Source of the DNA: Candidatus Cloacimonadota bacterium
Lineage (GTDB): Bacteria > Cloacimonadota > Cloacimonadia > Cloacimonadales > TCS61
Reading direction: 5' to 3'
Assembly (NCBI GenBank): GCA_021157525.1
Contig: JAGGWK010000080.1
Coordinates: forward strand, 1 to 34,186
DNA length: 34,186 nucleotides
Part shown: piece by piece, positions 26,806 through 34,186 of the stretch
Numbering within the stretch: the first letter of the stretch is position 1
Layout: each line of letters starts with the position of its first letter
The notes under the pieces: model-generated
What the model was told of the DNA's origin: nothing
Databases searched by the model: none
The model's input: the letters and a program-made list of their open reading frames with translations, nothing else
Program-made: the position numbers and the translations under genes

Positions 26806-27060
26806 TTATTCATCGTCGGAGTGATAACTCCGACAGATACGTTCAACTTCGCGGAAATTCACTTTGCCGTCAGGCATCATGGGAAGGTCTTCGATAACGT
26901 GAAATTCTCGGGGAACCGCAATGTTGTGAAGTTCCTTCTTCATCTGTCTGATAATTTTCCGGGTATCTATTTCGCTGGTGGTAAGGGCTGCCACGATATC
27001 GGCTCCTCTGGTAGGATTTGGCACATCAACCACACAGCAGGATGCATCTTTTTTTACATT
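26806..27060 (-). pseudogene. Remnant of the C-terminal domain of an AMP-dependent acyl-CoA synthetase/ligase
   Basis: Minus-strand CCVVDVPNPTRGADIVAALTTSEIDTRKIIRQMKKELHNIAVPREFHVIEDLPMMPDGKVNFREVERI matches the AMP-binding_C pattern, including the PxGK-like catalytic Lys region; the N-terminal ~400 aa are absent because the ABC-F gene occupies the locus. Confidence 0.7.
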
Positions 27061-27157
27061 ACTTTTTTTGGATGCTTCCCTCCTCTCAGCAACACGAGCC
27101 TTACCGATTGACAAATCCAGGTGCTCCAAAACTCTGTCTGCAAAGTTTTGGAGGCAT

Positions 27158-29029
27158 ATGAGCAAGATAATACTTTCGGTAGAAAACCTCAGCAAAGCCT
27201 TTGCTGAGAAAACCATCTGCCACAATGCAACCTTTGGGATTCATGAAGGGGATAAGATCGGATTGATCGGCATTAACGGCTGTGGTAAAACCACTCTGCT
27301 GAAGATGATCGCCGGTAAAGAACCGGTTGATACCGGCAACATCATACTGCGTAACGAGATGCGCATCGGCTACCTGCCCCAAATTCCAGAACTGAACCCG
27401 GAACTGACGGTTGAAGAGCAGATTCTCAGCGCACACTACGAGCCTCTGCAATTGCTCAAACGCTACTATGAGCTCACTTCCAATACCGCCGATGCATCCG
27501 GCAATGAAGAAGCAGCTCAACTGCTGCTCCGCATTCAGTCCTCAAATGCCTGGGAAGCCGAACTCAAGGCAAAGCAATACCTCACCAAATTGGGATTTAC
27601 CGATCTAACCCAGAAAATCGCCCATCTCTCCGGGGGCCAAAAACGCAGAGTTGATCTTGCCCGTGTAATGATGGAAGAACCGGAAGTCTTACTATTGGAT
27701 GAGCCTACAAATCACTTGGATATCGATACCATCGAATGGCTGCAGGACTTTTTGGAATCCTATGCCGGCGTGGTGATTTTCGTAACTCACGACCGCTACT
27801 TCCTCGATGCCGTCTGCACCCGCATTCTGGAAATAGAAAATGGTCTTTTCCGCTTTTATCAAGGGAACTACTCGGCATACATAGAGCAAAAAGAACAGCA
27901 ACTGATTGACCTGCAACGGAAAGAAACCCGCAGGACATCTCAGCTCAAACGAGAGATGCAATGGCTACGACGGGGTGCAAGAGCCCGCAGTACAAAGCCC
28001 AAAAACCACATAGACCGGGTGAAGGAGCTGCTATCAAAGTCGTACCTCACTACCGACGCCCAGATGGATATTTCCTTCTCTTCCAAACGATTGGGTAAAA
28101 CCATTCTGGATATGCGCAATGTGAGTAAATCCTACGGCTCTCCCCTGTTCCAGGGATTCAATCACACCTTTCAAAAACTGGAACGCATCGGCATCATCGG
28201 ACCAAACGGCTGCGGGAAAACCACCCTCCTCCGGCTTATTACCGACGAAGAAAAGGCTGACGAAGGAACGATACAGGTAGGAATTAATACCCACTTTGCC
28301 TATTTCCGCCAGGACCCTCCTCACTTCGATGAATCCCAGACTGTTTTGGAATACATCACTCAGCAGGCGGAACAAATCCGCACCGAAGACGGTATATTAC
28401 GCAGCGCTTCAGAGATGTTGCAACGGTTTCTCTTCGACGGCAAGATGCAACAGAGCAAGATCAGCTCCCTTTCCGGGGGCGAACGCAGACGTCTCTATCT
28501 ATTACGAGCTTTGATGTTTGGCAGTAACTTCATTGTCCTGGACGAACCCACTAACGACCTGGACATCAAGACTCTGGAAATATTGGAAGAGTTTCTGGAT
28601 GCCTTCCGAGGCTGCCTGGTTGTGGTTTCCCACGACCGCTTTTTCCTTGATCGCGTCACCGATTATCTCTTTATCTTTGAAGAATCTGGCATCCGTAAAT
28701 TCCCGGGAAACTACTCCGACTATCTCCTGGTAAAACGCTATCAGGAAGAGGAGAAAAAAGAAGAGGCTATCAGGATTAAAACAAGGCAAAAGACCTCCAA
28801 AACAAAACTGAATTTTAATGAGCTTCGGGAACTGGCATATATAGAAAAAGAGATGGAGCAATACCGCACAGAGCAGGAACAACTTGCCCGGCGACTATTG
28901 CAGGATGCATCCAGCCTGAAAGCAGAAGACTATGCCAACATCTCCCGCCGTCAAGCAGTCCTGGAAACTACAATGGAAAAGTTGGAGCTCCGCTGGCTGG
29001 AACTGGAAGAAAAACGGGAGCAAGAGTAA
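27158..29029 (+). CDS. ABC-F family ATPase (Uup-like); start revised from 26978
   Basis: ATG 27158 has SD ggagg; two ABC cassettes: GINGCGKTT / LSGGQKRRVDLARVMMEEPEVLLLDEPTNHLD and GPNGCGKTT / LSGGERRRLYLLRALMFGSNFIVLDEPTNDLD; C-terminal coiled coil. Confidence 0.93.
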   Translation: MSKIILSVENLSKAFAEKTICHNATFGIHEGDKIGLIGINGCGKTTLLKMIAGKEPVDTGNIILRNEMRIGYLPQIPELNPELTVEEQILSAHYEPLQLLKRYYELTSNTADASGNEEAAQLLLRIQSSNAWEAELKAKQYLTKLGFTDLTQKIAHLSGGQKRRVDLARVMMEEPEVLLLDEPTNHLDIDTIEWLQDFLESYAGVVIFVTHDRYFLDAVCTRILEIENGLFRFYQGNYSAYIEQKEQQLIDLQRKETRRTSQLKREMQWLRRGARARSTKPKNHIDRVKELLSKSYLTTDAQMDISFSSKRLGKTILDMRNVSKSYGSPLFQGFNHTFQKLERIGIIGPNGCGKTTLLRLITDEEKADEGTIQVGINTHFAYFRQDPPHFDESQTVLEYITQQAEQIRTEDGILRSASEMLQRFLFDGKMQQSKISSLSGGERRRLYLLRALMFGSNFIVLDEPTNDLDIKTLEILEEFLDAFRGCLVVVSHDRFFLDRVTDYLFIFEESGIRKFPGNYSDYLLVKRYQEEEKKEEAIRIKTRQKTSKTKLNFNELRELAYIEKEMEQYRTEQEQLARRLLQDASSLKAEDYANISRRQAVLETTMEKLELRWLELEEKREQE

Positions 29030-29210
29030 GGCCTGTAAGGGTTTCATCAGACGAGAAAATCCTTCCTGGAGCAGCCCGCTACATTCTAAATTGAATCTTA
29101 TAAAAACCAACTCTACGGTTAAATAGCCCAACAATCCCCTGAACAAAGGGAACCTCGGATTATGAAATACCTGCAATAAAGTACTTGACGGATGGCGCTA
29201 ACGAAAAGAG

Positions 29211-29245
29211 TTTGTCGTTTGTCTGCCGACGACAAATTTGTCGTC
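29211..29245 (+). promoter_or_regulatory. Candidate operator: 18-bp perfect palindrome plus an extra half-site
   Basis: GACGACAAATTTGTCGTC (29228-29245) preceded by TTTGTCGTT (29211-29219), directly upstream of the TrmB-family start. Confidence 0.6.
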
Positions 29246-29268
29246 ACGATTTACAGACAGGAGAGATG

Positions 29269-30078
29269 ATGAATGAATTGATAAATCGATTAGTTTTACT
29301 GGGGATTACCGAACAAGAAGCTTCCATCTATATCGTTCTGCTTCAAAAGCAGAGCCAAACCGTTTCAGAACTGGCTAAGATAGCACATACCAACCGCACT
29401 CAAACCTATGACATTATCGCAAGACTTACCAAACGGGGAATGGTTGAAGAAACCCTGGGAAGCGTAAAAAAATATTCTGCGGTACATCCCGCCACTGTCA
29501 TGCAACAATTCAGAGAGACCCTTATGCAAGCACAGAAAAATATCGATCTGTTGTCCCCATCACTGGAAGAGCTCTATAGTCGCAAGGATGAGGAAGGCGA
29601 TCCAATTGATTTTATCAAAGTACTTCGCACCAGCAGCAGCATAAATGATAACGTTATGATGCTTGTGAAAGAGGCAAAACAGAGTGTGCTGGTATTCAAC
29701 AAACCACCCTATGCAATGAAACCCGACGAAAATCCGGACGAAGAAAAAAGCATACACCGTGGCGTTCGGCACATGTGCGTATATGAAGATGAGCCACAAA
29801 CCCGTCAGGCATTTTTGCGCAAACTGCAGAGGTTTGCGGCAGTAGGAGAAGAGATCAGAATTGTACCGGATCTGCCAATGAAAGTCATCCTTATTGACGA
29901 TACTCATGCTGTTTTCACCCTGCATCATCGGGGATTACAGAGCACCAATTTTACTGCCATGACTATTGAACACTCCGATCTGGTATTACTGCTCAAACGA
30001 ACATTTATGCTGTATTGGAACGAAGGAATAACGTTCGAAGAATATAAAAATGGAGGCATAAAATGCAAAAAAAAATGA
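29269..30078 (+). CDS. TrmB-family transcriptional regulator (start revised from 29185)
   Basis: MNELINRLVLLGITEQEASIYIVLLQKQSQTVSELAKIAHTNRTQTYDIIARLTKRGMVEETLGSVKKYSAVHP... is a typical TrmB wHTH; SD aggag precedes ATG 29269. Confidence 0.85.
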   Translation: MNELINRLVLLGITEQEASIYIVLLQKQSQTVSELAKIAHTNRTQTYDIIARLTKRGMVEETLGSVKKYSAVHPATVMQQFRETLMQAQKNIDLLSPSLEELYSRKDEEGDPIDFIKVLRTSSSINDNVMMLVKEAKQSVLVFNKPPYAMKPDENPDEEKSIHRGVRHMCVYEDEPQTRQAFLRKLQRFAAVGEEIRIVPDLPMKVILIDDTHAVFTLHHRGLQSTNFTAMTIEHSDLVLLLKRTFMLYWNEGITFEEYKNGGIKCKKK

Positions 30079-32273
30079 TTCTTTTCCTTATGTTGTGTGG
30101 CTTGATGCAATCAGCCATATTACTGGGACAGTGGTCTTCCGATCCGGCGATAAATTCGGCCATCTGCACACTGGGAGGTGAACAGGCCATTCCTAAAGTT
30201 GCCACCGGCCCAACGGCAGATGTGTATATCAGCTACTTTTCCAATGATGCAGGGAATTACGATGTGCGACTGCAACGTCTGGATGTTAACGGTAACATTC
30301 TGTGGGCTACCGATGGTTTACTGATAAGTAATCACACAGCTATGACATGGCTCACCGATTGGGATATGACAGTGGATGACGCTAACCACGCAATCCTTAC
30401 ATTTCAAGACATTCGGAACAATGGTAACAATAACATCTATGCCTATCGTATTGCTCCCGACGGCACCTTTGTCTGGGGAGCTGATGGCCTGGAGCTGAGT
30501 AACAGCACAACCATGGATGCAGCTCCCAAAGTTGCAGTTGCTTCCAATGGCGACGCAGTGATTACCTGGCATAACGACACAGACATCATCATGCAAAGAA
30601 TATCTGCCAGTGGCGATTTGCTATGGGGTCCCACCGGAATTACCCTTAGCGGAAATGACAATTATACCTGGCCTCAGCCTATCGCTGCAGAAGATGGAGC
30701 GGTAATCGTTAAGTACTTTATCGACAGCGGCCCCTACTGGGCTCCAGACCGCTATGTGTACGCTCAGAAATACGGTATCGATGGCACCGCACTCTGGACT
30801 GAACCCACCGTTATCTCAGAAGCCGGAGGCATCTCTGCCTGGACGCAGGTATTTTCTATGGTTTCCGATGGCAATAATGGCTTCTTTATCGCCTGGCATG
30901 AAGACCGTGATAACAACATGGACGCTGATGTGTATGTGCAACACGTACTTTCTGACGGCACAGTTAGCTGGGATGCAAACGGCCTCCAGGCACATTCCGC
31001 CACAAACAGCGAACACTTCTATCCAAAATTAGCCTATCGCAACAGCGAAGAAATGCTCTATGTCTATTGGAACGAAATGGATTCTGACCAAAACAACCGG
31101 GGAATCAATCTGCAGAAGATAGATTCCGCCGGAACCCTGCTTTGGGGTACCAATGGCCAAACCATTATCCCTCTTTCCGCCGAAGACATCTACCTCTTTG
31201 CCGGCGGTGAAGATGGCTCCAAAGCTGTAGCTTTTTATGAGCAAGGATCAAACAACTCCATAATAAAAGCGGTAGCCGTGGATGCAAACGGCGATTTTCC
31301 ATGGGCAGACCAGACCGTAACCCTGTGTTCCGTAAGCTCCGGAAAGGTTCACCCGAATGTTGCACCCTTTGCCAATGGTCAATGGATTGCATCCTGGGAA
31401 GATAACCGCAATGGCGCTTCGGACATCTATGCACAAAACCTGCATGCCGACGGCTCTATAGGGCCTGGCTCCATGCCGGAAGATGGTTTCATCAGCGGAG
31501 TAGTCACCATAGACCAGGGCCCCGGTGATGTTTCTGCCGCCATAGTGAACGCTTCCACCTCATCTGCTTCTCCTGCCCCCGATGGTACATACACCCTGGA
31601 ATTACCCGCTGGGACCTACACCGTCTCTGCTACTCTACCCTCCTATTTCGCACAGGATGCATCCGACATTGAAGTGATATCCGGCCAAACCACCGAAGAT
31701 GTGAATTTCGCACTCTGTTACTTCGCACCTCCAACAAATGTTCTGGCAGATCCCGCTACAGGCCTTATCACCTGGGAACCTCCAACCTTTGATCCATCCC
31801 TCACCTTCCAGAGCTATTCCCTCTATTTTGAAGGTAATCAAATCACACTTTCGCAACTGGAATACCAGCTCACCGGCCTGATCAACGGACAAAGTTATAC
31901 TGTTGGATTGGAATCCACCTACAATGAAGGCATCTCCCCCATCATAGAGACAACCTTTAACTATACCGGCACTGGCGTCCCTACTGGCGCAGCAAACCTT
32001 CCGCTGCTGCTTTCCAATTATCCCAATCCCTTTAACCCTTCTACAACCATTTACTATCAGCTGGGGATGGGAGGGCCAATAACCTTGGAAGTATATAATG
32101 TGCGGGGTCAGAAAATAAAGACTCTGGTTGATAGGTATCAAACTTCAGGCTCACACTCTATCATCTGGAATGGCGATGATGAAAACGCTAATCCCGTGAG
32201 CTCCGGGCTCTATTTCTACAAACTTCACACAGTGAAGATGATCAAAACCTGCAAAATGGTGCTGCTGGAATAA
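30063..32273 (+). CDS. Secreted surface protein: repeated propeller-like units, carboxypeptidase-regulatory-like and FN3-like domains, T9SS-type C-terminus
   Basis: Signal peptide; repeated D.Y.Q...G...W...G units; ISGVVTIDQGPGDVSAAIVNAS...; C-terminus NYPNPFNPSTTIYYQLGMGGPITLEVYNVRGQKIKTLVDRYQTSGSHSIIWNGDDENANPVSSGLYFYKL. Confidence 0.85.
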   Translation: MQKKMILFLMLCGLMQSAILLGQWSSDPAINSAICTLGGEQAIPKVATGPTADVYISYFSNDAGNYDVRLQRLDVNGNILWATDGLLISNHTAMTWLTDWDMTVDDANHAILTFQDIRNNGNNNIYAYRIAPDGTFVWGADGLELSNSTTMDAAPKVAVASNGDAVITWHNDTDIIMQRISASGDLLWGPTGITLSGNDNYTWPQPIAAEDGAVIVKYFIDSGPYWAPDRYVYAQKYGIDGTALWTEPTVISEAGGISAWTQVFSMVSDGNNGFFIAWHEDRDNNMDADVYVQHVLSDGTVSWDANGLQAHSATNSEHFYPKLAYRNSEEMLYVYWNEMDSDQNNRGINLQKIDSAGTLLWGTNGQTIIPLSAEDIYLFAGGEDGSKAVAFYEQGSNNSIIKAVAVDANGDFPWADQTVTLCSVSSGKVHPNVAPFANGQWIASWEDNRNGASDIYAQNLHADGSIGPGSMPEDGFISGVVTIDQGPGDVSAAIVNASTSSASPAPDGTYTLELPAGTYTVSATLPSYFAQDASDIEVISGQTTEDVNFALCYFAPPTNVLADPATGLITWEPPTFDPSLTFQSYSLYFEGNQITLSQLEYQLTGLINGQSYTVGLESTYNEGISPIIETTFNYTGTGVPTGAANLPLLLSNYPNPFNPSTTIYYQLGMGGPITLEVYNVRGQKIKTLVDRYQTSGSHSIIWNGDDENANPVSSGLYFYKLHTVKMIKTCKMVLLE

Positions 32274-32295
32274 GGAGCTCTTGTTGCTCTTTTCA

Positions 32296-32331
32296 GCTTA
32301 TCCCATAGCGGTTCCGCCCCATGGGAAAAGC
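32296..32331 (+). terminator. Stem-loop downstream of the surface-protein gene
   Basis: GCTTaTCCCAT ... ATGGGAaAAGC with nested GCGG-tt-CCGC; weak T run afterwards. Confidence 0.45.
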
Positions 32332-32564
32332 CGATGGAATCTTCATTTTACTTCTCCTCCATCGAAGTACAAAATCTCTCGGAAATAACCCGCTTCAGCC
32401 ATTTTCGTTATTTGTACCGAAATCAAAACGTTAAGAAATCGGTGCTGTGTGATGGGAGTGAGTTCATCGATTTCAAGTCTTGATGAGGCGAACAAAGAAA
32501 AATGAAAGACAAGACACAGATCATGGATAAAATACTTCCAGGTTAAAGCCGTACAGGAGGAGAA

Positions 32565-32623
32565 TCTTGCCCGCCCAAGCATGGGCGGGATGGCTTGAAG
32601 GAAGTGAAAGCCGGGTGAAATCC
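32565..32623 (+). repeat. Interspersed palindromic (REP-like) element, copy D
   Basis: CCCGCCCA-agca-TGGGCGGG hairpin (32570-32589) followed by atggcttgaaggaagtgaaagccgggtgaaatcc, as in copies A and B. Confidence 0.8.
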
Positions 32624-32939
32624 CTGCATTTTTCATCATCCTTCAAATGCCATATAATCATATCGATTAATAAATACTGACCTCAGTCAATTTTCTGGTT
32701 GACACCAATTTTATGAATTACCTATCTTGGCAACCGTTCATTGAGTTCCAGGGAGTTGCTATGAATTGTGTCGTGAAAATTCGCGCCTGTAGAGGAAAAT
32801 GGAGACAAAGAAAATGGTGAAAGGGATATTTAGATTCACTCCGAAAATCAAGGGGTGTTCACGAACCCGTTTAGGGAAAAAGACGTTATGCCTTTTTGTT
32901 GTAGAAGGTAACATATGCTCTTGACCAAAAATTAAAAAT

Positions 32940-33221
32940 ATGAGTAAAGAAAAAATATCCATACGTTTTTTTGATGATAGAGAAGTTCGTGCAATTTGGG
33001 ACGAAAAAAGCCCAAAATGGTGGTTTTCTGTTTTGGATATTGTTGCTGTACTGACTGACCAGGATGATTATAATAAAACTCGCAACTATTGGAAATACCT
33101 AAAAGCCAAGTTGAAAAAAGAAAATAGTCAAGTGGTTAGCGCCACTACCCAGTTGAAAATTCTTGCTCCTGATGGGAAAAAGCGTTTATCAGATATGTTG
33201 GATTATAATGAAGAAAAATAA
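32940..33221 (+). CDS. Truncated BRO-N / antirepressor-like domain protein
   Basis: ISIRFFDDREVRAIWDEKSPKWWFSVLDIVAVLTDQDDYNKTRNYWKYLKAKLKKE...VVSATTQLKILAPDGKKRLSDMLDYN, then early stop. Confidence 0.7.
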   Translation: MSKEKISIRFFDDREVRAIWDEKSPKWWFSVLDIVAVLTDQDDYNKTRNYWKYLKAKLKKENSQVVSATTQLKILAPDGKKRLSDMLDYNEEK

Positions 33222-33382
33222 ACAACATAACGATTTGGAAATGAAATGCAATAAATCCCGCACTACGCATAGCCAAGAGCGTTGTGCACCATTTGAAGAA
33301 AGAGCCAACGCTCAACCGAAGAAACGAGATAGAGAAAGTATCTTTGGAATTGATTAAATTTAGAAATAAAGGATAAAGAAAT

Positions 33383-34186
33383 ATGGACGGAAAAAGTCTA
33401 ACACCACAGGAAATAAAACTGCAACAGTTAAAGGAAATATTACCCGAAGCATTTGCCGAAGGAAAAGTAGATTGGGAAAAACTAAAAGCCACTTTGGGTG
33501 AAGATATAAACTTTGCAAACGAAAGATATGTATTAAATTGGGCAGGGAAAAGTGAAGCCTTTAAAGTATTGCAAGCACCAACAACCAAGACACTTGTGCC
33601 AGACAAAGAACAATCTGTGAACTTTGATGAAACTGAAAACATTTTTATTGAGGGCGAAAATTTGGAAGTACTGAAAGTGTTGCAAAAATCTTACTTCGGA
33701 AAAGTAAAGATGATTTATATTGACCCACCTTACAACACAGGAAAAGATTCTTTTATTTATCCTGATAAATTCTCTGAAACAAAAGCCGAATATCAAAAAC
33801 GAGTTGGCGACAAAGATGAAGATGGCTACCTTACCAAACAAAATATATTCTCCTCCTTTGGAGGAGTACCCGAAGGGGGAGGTGGTTTTAGAAAAAACAG
33901 CAAAGAAAACGGACAATACCACAGCAATTGGCTGAATATGATGTATCCAAGATTGTTTTTAGCTAAAAACCTACTCAAACAAAACGGAGTTATTTTTATT
34001 TCAATTGATGATAATGAAGTTGATAATCTTCGATTAATGATGAATGAAATTTTTGGCGAAGAGAATTTTTTAAATCAAATTTCGGTAAAAGCAAAACCAT
34101 CAGCAGGAGCAAGTGGTGGTGGAGAAGACAAAAGATTAAAAAAAAATGTAGAATATTTAATTTGTTATACAAAAAACAGAGAAATC
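33383..34186 (+). CDS. Type III restriction-modification DNA methyltransferase (Mod), 5' part; runs off the window
   Basis: Open from ATG 33383 to the window end; ENIFIEGENLEVLKVLQKSYFGKVKMIYIDPPYNTGKDSFIYPDKF (DPPY), NSKENGQYHSNWLNMMYPRLFLAKNLLKQNGVIFISIDDNEVDNLRLMMNEIFGEENF. Confidence 0.92.
   Translation, partial: MDGKSLTPQEIKLQQLKEILPEAFAEGKVDWEKLKATLGEDINFANERYVLNWAGKSEAFKVLQAPTTKTLVPDKEQSVNFDETENIFIEGENLEVLKVLQKSYFGKVKMIYIDPPYNTGKDSFIYPDKFSETKAEYQKRVGDKDEDGYLTKQNIFSSFGGVPEGGGGFRKNSKENGQYHSNWLNMMYPRLFLAKNLLKQNGVIFISIDDNEVDNLRLMMNEIFGEENFLNQISVKAKPSAGASGGGEDKRLKKNVEYLICYTKNREI
33850..33886 (+). repeat. Palindromic REP-like insertion inside mod
   Basis: CTCCTCC-ttt-GGAGGAG-ta-CCCgaaGGG-ggaggtgg. 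Confidence 0.6.

Noticed and set aside
26636-26824. 62-aa + strand ORF after the terminator
   Set aside because: Begins inside the terminator hairpin region; no RBS or family resemblance.
26978-27157. 60-aa N-terminal extension of the ABC-F ORF
   Set aside because: The SD (ggagg) sits before ATG 27158, and the extension overlaps the antisense acyl-CoA synthetase remnant; MSKIILSVENLSKAF is the normal start of the family.
30063-30078. Programmed -1 frameshift on A9 fusing the TrmB regulator to the surface protein
   Set aside because: The downstream ORF has its own ATG and signal peptide, which would be buried in a fusion; coupling by overlap is simpler.
33260-33287. Inverted repeat GCACTACGC...GCGTTGTGC considered as an integron attC site
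   Set aside because: Core boxes do not fit GTTRRRY/RYYYAAC, and no integrase or cassette array is visible.
1-34186. tRNA, rRNA and known riboswitches
   Set aside because: No cloverleaf-like, rRNA-like or recognisable riboswitch sequence found by eye in the short intergenic gaps.

Overview
The window looks like a chromosomal segment from an FCB-group bacterium, probably Candidatus Cloacimonadota-like (taxon is inference, from the T9SS-type C-termini and gene style). Almost everything is on the + strand. (1) 1-3586: the end of a receiver-domain gene, a PAS/HAMP sensor histidine kinase and an NtrC-type sigma-54 activator. (2) 3590-3830: intergenic palindromic and direct repeats, followed by a clean -24/-12 promoter. 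(3) ~3999-20849: a densely packed type IV pilus-like operon: abundant pilin-like gene, PilC/GspF, PilB/GspE, four more pilin-like genes (one with a Gly-Asn hexanucleotide-repeat linker and a LamG-like domain), a sensor kinase with no ATPase domain, a receiver plus cNMP-binding-like regulator, PilT, a PilM-PilN-SPOR-TPR fusion, a PilO-PilP-like fusion, a minimal secretin and an FN3/LVIVD lipoprotein. (4) 20858-26591: two large modular T9SS-sorted surface proteins. (5) 26806-32273: an acyl-CoA synthetase C-terminal remnant (- strand), an Uup-like ABC-F protein, a TrmB-family regulator with a palindromic operator, and an overlapping T9SS-sorted surface protein. (6) 32560-34186: another copy of the palindromic repeat, then an AT-richer accessory segment with a truncated BRO-N protein and the start of a type III R-M Mod methyltransferase carrying an in-frame palindromic insertion. 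The best candidate for something undescribed is the pilus system: all five pilin-like proteins begin Met-Gly followed at once by the hydrophobic helix (no conventional leader, no Glu5). It also has unusual fusions, a split-looking two-component module and a lectin-like pilin. All calls are by eye; no database search was run.
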